A model generated the notes under the pieces. That model worked only from the letters and a program-made list of their open reading frames with translations, was not told the origin of the DNA and made no database searches. The position numbers were made by a program, and so were the translations under genes. Below, in pieces: positions 60,822 to 64,000 of a stretch of 64,000 nt of DNA; position 1 is the stretch's first letter, and each line of letters opens with the position of its first letter. The stretch covers positions 1,116,001 to 1,180,000 of the forward strand of contig CAVSIE010000002.1 in the NCBI GenBank assembly GCA_963728045.1. Reading direction: 5' to 3'. Origin of the DNA: VRUE01 sp963728045 (GTDB lineage Bacteria; Actinomycetota; Thermoleophilia; Solirubrobacterales; 70-9).

Positions 60822-61499
60822 GTGGCCAAGGGAGCGGCAAAAAGCGAGGCGGGGGATTCTTCCCGCCTTCCTGCCGGTCGCCATGGCCTGCCGCGCGAGT
60901 TCATCGTCCAGAACCAGCGCGAGCGGATCATCACCGCGCTGGTCGACACCGTCGCCGAGCGCGGCTACAACGCGACCACGGTTGCCCACATAACCAAAGC
61001 CGCTTCGGTCTCACGGCGCACCTTCTACGAGCACTTCGCCGACAAGGAAGCCTGCTTCCTCGCCGCCTACGAAATGGTCGCCGACCACATCCGCGACTCG
61101 ATGCGGGTCGCGGCGGAGGCCTTCGAGGACTGGGCGCAGCAGGTCCGCGCCGCGCTCGCCACGATGCTCCGCTTTCTCGCCGGCGAGCCGGAGCTGGCGC
61201 GCCTGGTGATGATCGAGCCGGTCGCCGCCGGCGGTGAGATCGCCGCCCGCCACCGCGCCTCGATGCAGGGCTTCGTCGAGATCCTCAAGGCAGGCCGCCC
61301 CGAGCACAGCGGCGACCGTCCGCTGCCCGAGGCGACCGAGGAAACCTTGGTCGGCGGCCTCCTCTCCCTGATCGTCAGGGAAATCAGCGCCGGCCGTGCG
61401 GCCGAGCTGGAGAAGCTGCTCCCGGACCTGGTCGAGCTGACCCTTTCGCCCTACCTCGGCGGCGAGGAGGCCGAGCGCCTCGCCAGGGCTGGCTCCTAG
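60822..61499 (+). CDS. TetR-family regulator 4
   Basis: The 225-residue protein with HTH ALVDTVAERGYNATTVAHI and ASVSRRTFYEHFADKEACF; the same N-terminal PRE-IVQNQRER pattern as TetR 2. Convergent with the ABC transporter operon by two bases. Ligand unknown. Confidence 0.85.
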   Translation: MAKGAAKSEAGDSSRLPAGRHGLPREFIVQNQRERIITALVDTVAERGYNATTVAHITKAASVSRRTFYEHFADKEACFLAAYEMVADHIRDSMRVAAEAFEDWAQQVRAALATMLRFLAGEPELARLVMIEPVAAGGEIAARHRASMQGFVEILKAGRPEHSGDRPLPEATEETLVGGLLSLIVREISAGRAAELEKLLPDLVELTLSPYLGGEEAERLARAGS

Positions 61500-61501
61500 C
61501 C

Positions 61502-62353
61502 CTACGGCACTGCGGTCGCCTCAGCCTCGATTCCTCCCCGCGCACCGCGACCGGCTGTGGTGGCGTCCTCGTCACGGGTGAGGCGGTGGGCGAGGTAGAC
61601 GGGGATGATCGAGATCAGCACGACGAGCACGGCGACGACGTTGACGATCGGCAGCTGGCTGGGCCGGAAGAGGTTGCGGAAGATCCAGATCGGCAGGGTT
61701 TCCTGGCCGGCGCCGATCGTGAACGTGGTGACGATGATCTCGTCGAAGGAGAGGGCGAAGGCGAGCAGGCCACCCGCGGCAAGCGCCGTCCTGAGACTCG
61801 GGAGCGTCACGAGCCGGAAGGTCTGCCAGGTGTGGGCGCCGAGGTCGGCCGAGGCCTCCTCGAACGAGGTCGAGACGCGGCGCAGGCGGGCGACGACGTT
61901 GTTGTAGACGACGACGATGCAGAAGGTGGCGTGGCCGACGATTACCGTGAAGAGGCCGAGGTCGATGCCGAAGACCTGGGTGAAGGTGTTGCTGAGGGCG
62001 ACGCCGGTGACGATCCCGGGCAGCGCGATCGGCAGGATGACGAGGAAGGAGATCGTCTCGCGGCCGAAGAAGCGGTGGCGCGCGACGGCGAGCGAGGCGA
62101 GGGTGCCGAGCACGAGCGCGATCGCGGTGGCGGCGAGGCCAGCCTTCAGCGAGGTGAGCAGCGCGTCCTGGGCGCCCTGGTTCTCGATCGCCTTGGGGAA
62201 CCAGTCGAGGGTGAGGCCGGGGGGCGGCCACTCGAGGATGTTGCTCGAGTTGAAGGCGTAGATCGCGATCACGATCAGCGGGATGTAGATGAAGGCAAGT
62301 CCTGCCCCCACCGCGAGGCGGAGGAGAAGCGCCGATCGTCGCGAGAGCCTCAT
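61502..62353 (-). CDS. ABC transporter permease, PotC-like
   Basis: The 283-residue inner-membrane permease has six predicted helices and the EAA loop EEASADLGAHTWQTFRLVTLP, which docks to the ATPase. The family is spermidine/putrescine-type permeases. Follows the PotB-like gene after 11 bases. Confidence 0.85.
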   Translation of the reverse strand: MRLSRRSALLLRLAVGAGLAFIYIPLIVIAIYAFNSSNILEWPPPGLTLDWFPKAIENQGAQDALLTSLKAGLAATAIALVLGTLASLAVARHRFFGRETISFLVILPIALPGIVTGVALSNTFTQVFGIDLGLFTVIVGHATFCIVVVYNNVVARLRRVSTSFEEASADLGAHTWQTFRLVTLPSLRTALAAGGLLAFALSFDEIIVTTFTIGAGQETLPIWIFRNLFRPSQLPIVNVVAVLVVLISIIPVYLAHRLTRDEDATTAGRGARGGIEAEATAVP

Positions 62354-62364
62354 CTCCTCACCAT

Positions 62365-63252
62365 CTAGATCTGCTCGAAGGCGCCCAGCTTGCGGGCAAC
62401 GAGCAGGTAGCCGATCATCACGACGATCGGAACCAGCGCGAGGGCCGAGGCAAAGGGCAGGTTGTTGACGATGTTGTTGAAGACGACGTTGCCGATGAAC
62501 TGGTCGTTGGAGACGAGCCGCGGCGTGATGTAGTCGCCCAGGGTCAGCGAGAAGGTGAAGATCGATCCGGCGACCACCGCAGGGAAGACGAGTGGCAGGA
62601 TCACGCGGCGGAATGTGGTGTAGGGCGAGGCGCCGAGGTCCTCGGAGGCGCTGATCAGCGAGTTCGGGATGCGCTCCAGGCCGGCGTAGATCGGCAAGAT
62701 CATGTAGGGCAGCCAGAGGTAGCTCATCACCAGCCAGACGGCGGTGAGGCCGAAGCCGGGGCCATGCAGGCCGAATGGCTCCAGGGCCCAGTTGAGCACC
62801 CCTTCCTCGGAGAGCATCGTCCGCCAGGAGTAGACCTTGACCAGGTAGCTCGACCAGAGCGGCAGAAGGACGGCGACGACGAGTAGCGCCTTCCCCCGAC
62901 GACTCGCCAGCTTGGCCATGTAGAAGGCGATCGGGAAGGCGAGCAGGACGTCGGTGAGGGTGACCAGGGCGGCGATCAGGACTGTGCGCCCGACGATGTC
63001 GCGGTAGACGGGTTCGTCGATCAGGACCTCGAAGTTTTCGAGGCTGAGCGCGCGGTCGATCTCTCCGCTCAGCGGGTCGACCGACCAGAAGGCGGCGACG
63101 AGCAGGACGGCGAGCGACCCCAGATAGCCGATCACCAGCCAGCCGACCGGGCCGGCGAGGAGCGCTCCTACCTGCAGCCGAGGCCGGCCCTGGAAGAGGC
63201 CGGCGAGCCTGTGACCCGCCGACCTCTTCCGCGCGACCGTCCCGGCCTCCAT
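62365..63252 (-). CDS. ABC transporter permease, PotB-like
   Basis: The 295-residue permease has six helices and the EAA loop ISASEDLGASPYTTFRRVILP. The N-terminus (about 30 residues) is basic and longer than in E. coli PotB. Operon with the binding protein upstream and PotC-like gene downstream. Confidence 0.85.
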   Translation of the reverse strand: MEAGTVARKRSAGHRLAGLFQGRPRLQVGALLAGPVGWLVIGYLGSLAVLLVAAFWSVDPLSGEIDRALSLENFEVLIDEPVYRDIVGRTVLIAALVTLTDVLLAFPIAFYMAKLASRRGKALLVVAVLLPLWSSYLVKVYSWRTMLSEEGVLNWALEPFGLHGPGFGLTAVWLVMSYLWLPYMILPIYAGLERIPNSLISASEDLGASPYTTFRRVILPLVFPAVVAGSIFTFSLTLGDYITPRLVSNDQFIGNVVFNNIVNNLPFASALALVPIVVMIGYLLVARKLGAFEQI

Positions 63253-63270
63253 CGCGTCAGGCCCTGTCGC

Positions 63271-64000
63271 TCAGCCCTTGATCGCGGTCCAGGCCTGGAC
63301 CCAGTCGTTGTAGTCCTTGCAGTCCGTCGACCCGTTGCCGCAGTCGGCGAGCGGCGTTTCCCAGAAGTAGACGCGTTTCCAGAAATCCGGGTCTTCGGCG
63401 TGGTACTTGGCGCAGAAGTTTTTGTCTTCCGTCTGGTCGCAGGCCAGTTTCTGCGCCGGCGCCTCGCCGAAGTATTCGGCGATCTCGGCGTTGATCTTCG
63501 GCGAGACGACCCAGTCCATCCACTTGTACATGCAGTTGGGGTGCTTGGACTGCGAGCTGATCATCCAGGTGTCCGACCAGCCCGTGGCGCCCTCGGAGGG
63601 CAGGAAGCCCTGACTCTCGGGGCTGGCCGCGATCGGCTCGCCGGCGCCCAGCAGTTCGAAGTACTGGTACTGCCAGGTGGTCCCGACCTGCGAGTCGCCG
63701 TTGGCGAAGGCCGAGATCTGCTTCGCGGCTTCCGACCAGTATTCGCCGACGTTGGGCCGCTGTTCTTCGAGCAGGTCGACGGCAGCGTTGAACTGCTCCT
63801 CGTTCAGCTCGTAGGGATTTTCGATCCCCAGGTCGGGCTGGTGCGCCTTCAGGTAGACGGCCGCATCGGCGATGTAGATCGGGTCGTCATAGGCGCTGAT
63901 CCGGCCCGTGTACTTGGCCGCCTTTTCCGGGTCGAGGATCACGTCCCAGGAGGTTGGGGCGGGTTTGACGTCGTTCGTATTCCACATCAAGAGATTCGCT
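63271..64000 (-). CDS. ABC transporter substrate-binding protein, PotD-like (partial)
   Basis: The C-terminal 243 codons of a PotD/PotF-like periplasmic-type binding protein (WNTNDVKPAPTSWDVILDPE, VGTTWQYQYFELLGAGEPI, GFLPSEGATGWSDTWMIS). The start and signal peptide lie beyond the right edge; the ATPase is probably there too. Putative ligand: a polyamine or similar cation. Confidence 0.85.
   Translation of the reverse strand, partial: ANLLMWNTNDVKPAPTSWDVILDPEKAAKYTGRISAYDDPIYIADAAVYLKAHQPDLGIENPYELNEEQFNAAVDLLEEQRPNVGEYWSEAAKQISAFANGDSQVGTTWQYQYFELLGAGEPIAASPESQGFLPSEGATGWSDTWMISSQSKHPNCMYKWMDWVVSPKINAEIAEYFGEAPAQKLACDQTEDKNFCAKYHAEDPDFWKRVYFWETPLADCGNGSTDCKDYNDWVQAWTAIKG

Overview
The window is high-GC DNA with actinobacterial character. 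It has GTG/TTG starts, LexA boxes of the GAAC-N4-GTTC type, a polyprenol-phosphate-mannose synthase, and many genes with a TANNNT -10 hexamer 6-12 bases before the start codon and no Shine-Dalgarno. The large secreted repeat proteins, the collagen-like and NGAV-repeat proteins and the long clade-2 IleRS make Thermoleophilia/Solirubrobacterales the most likely home. That placement is an inference; there is no rRNA in the window to confirm it.

Layout. 1-4.55 kb: a SpoIID-type protein cut by the window edge, an aldehyde dehydrogenase and a secreted metallophosphoesterase, all broken by several single-base frameshifts. 4.6-7.5 kb: a DUF11-type surface protein and fumarase C. 7.6-11.3 kb: a cobalamin riboswitch followed by two translationally coupled secreted proteins, each combining an alpha-alpha toroid (squalene-cyclase-type repeats) with a DUF4430 domain, the same two folds that build animal intrinsic factor and transcobalamin; a small lipoprotein gene lies upstream and overlaps the riboswitch. 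11.5-24.4 kb: a lower-GC block of four very large exported proteins (collagen-like, beta-propeller, a four-module repeat protein, and a subtilisin with a perfect 460-bp internal duplication), closed by a strong terminator. 24.4-26.7 kb: an M15-like peptidase, a nucleotidyltransferase pair and two tiny membrane proteins. 26.7-31.2 kb: a benzoylformate-decarboxylase-like enzyme in an operon with a FAD/Fe-S 2-hydroxyacid dehydrogenase. 31.2-32.0 kb: an XRE-nucleotidyltransferase module with a palindromic operator. 32-43.8 kb: housekeeping genes (SDR, IleRS, a DUF4258/DUF2283 pair, tautomerase, thioredoxin, Dpm1-type transferase, PolX with a frameshift, a tRNA-like RNA, SIMPL protein, trehalose phosphatase, a split TauE/SafE permease, PAC2 protein). 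43.8-53.8 kb: a helicase-nuclease, an IMPase-family phosphatase, an SOS-controlled small basic protein, a sigma/anti-sigma fusion with a secreted partner, a UXS-type sugar decarboxylase, and an uncharacterised protein. 53.8-58.3 kb: acyl-CoA mutase large subunit and propionyl-CoA carboxylase beta subunit, with a long inverted repeat between them. 58.3-64 kb: four TetR regulators and a polyamine-type ABC transporter running off the right edge.

The functional threads are cobalamin capture (riboswitch, DUF4430 proteins) feeding a B12-dependent acyl-CoA mutase; propionyl-CoA carboxylation; a large export programme of repeat proteins; and several toxin-antitoxin-like pairs. No gene-free stretch exceeds about 300 bases. 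No rRNA, standard tRNA, CRISPR array, transposase or integrase was found.
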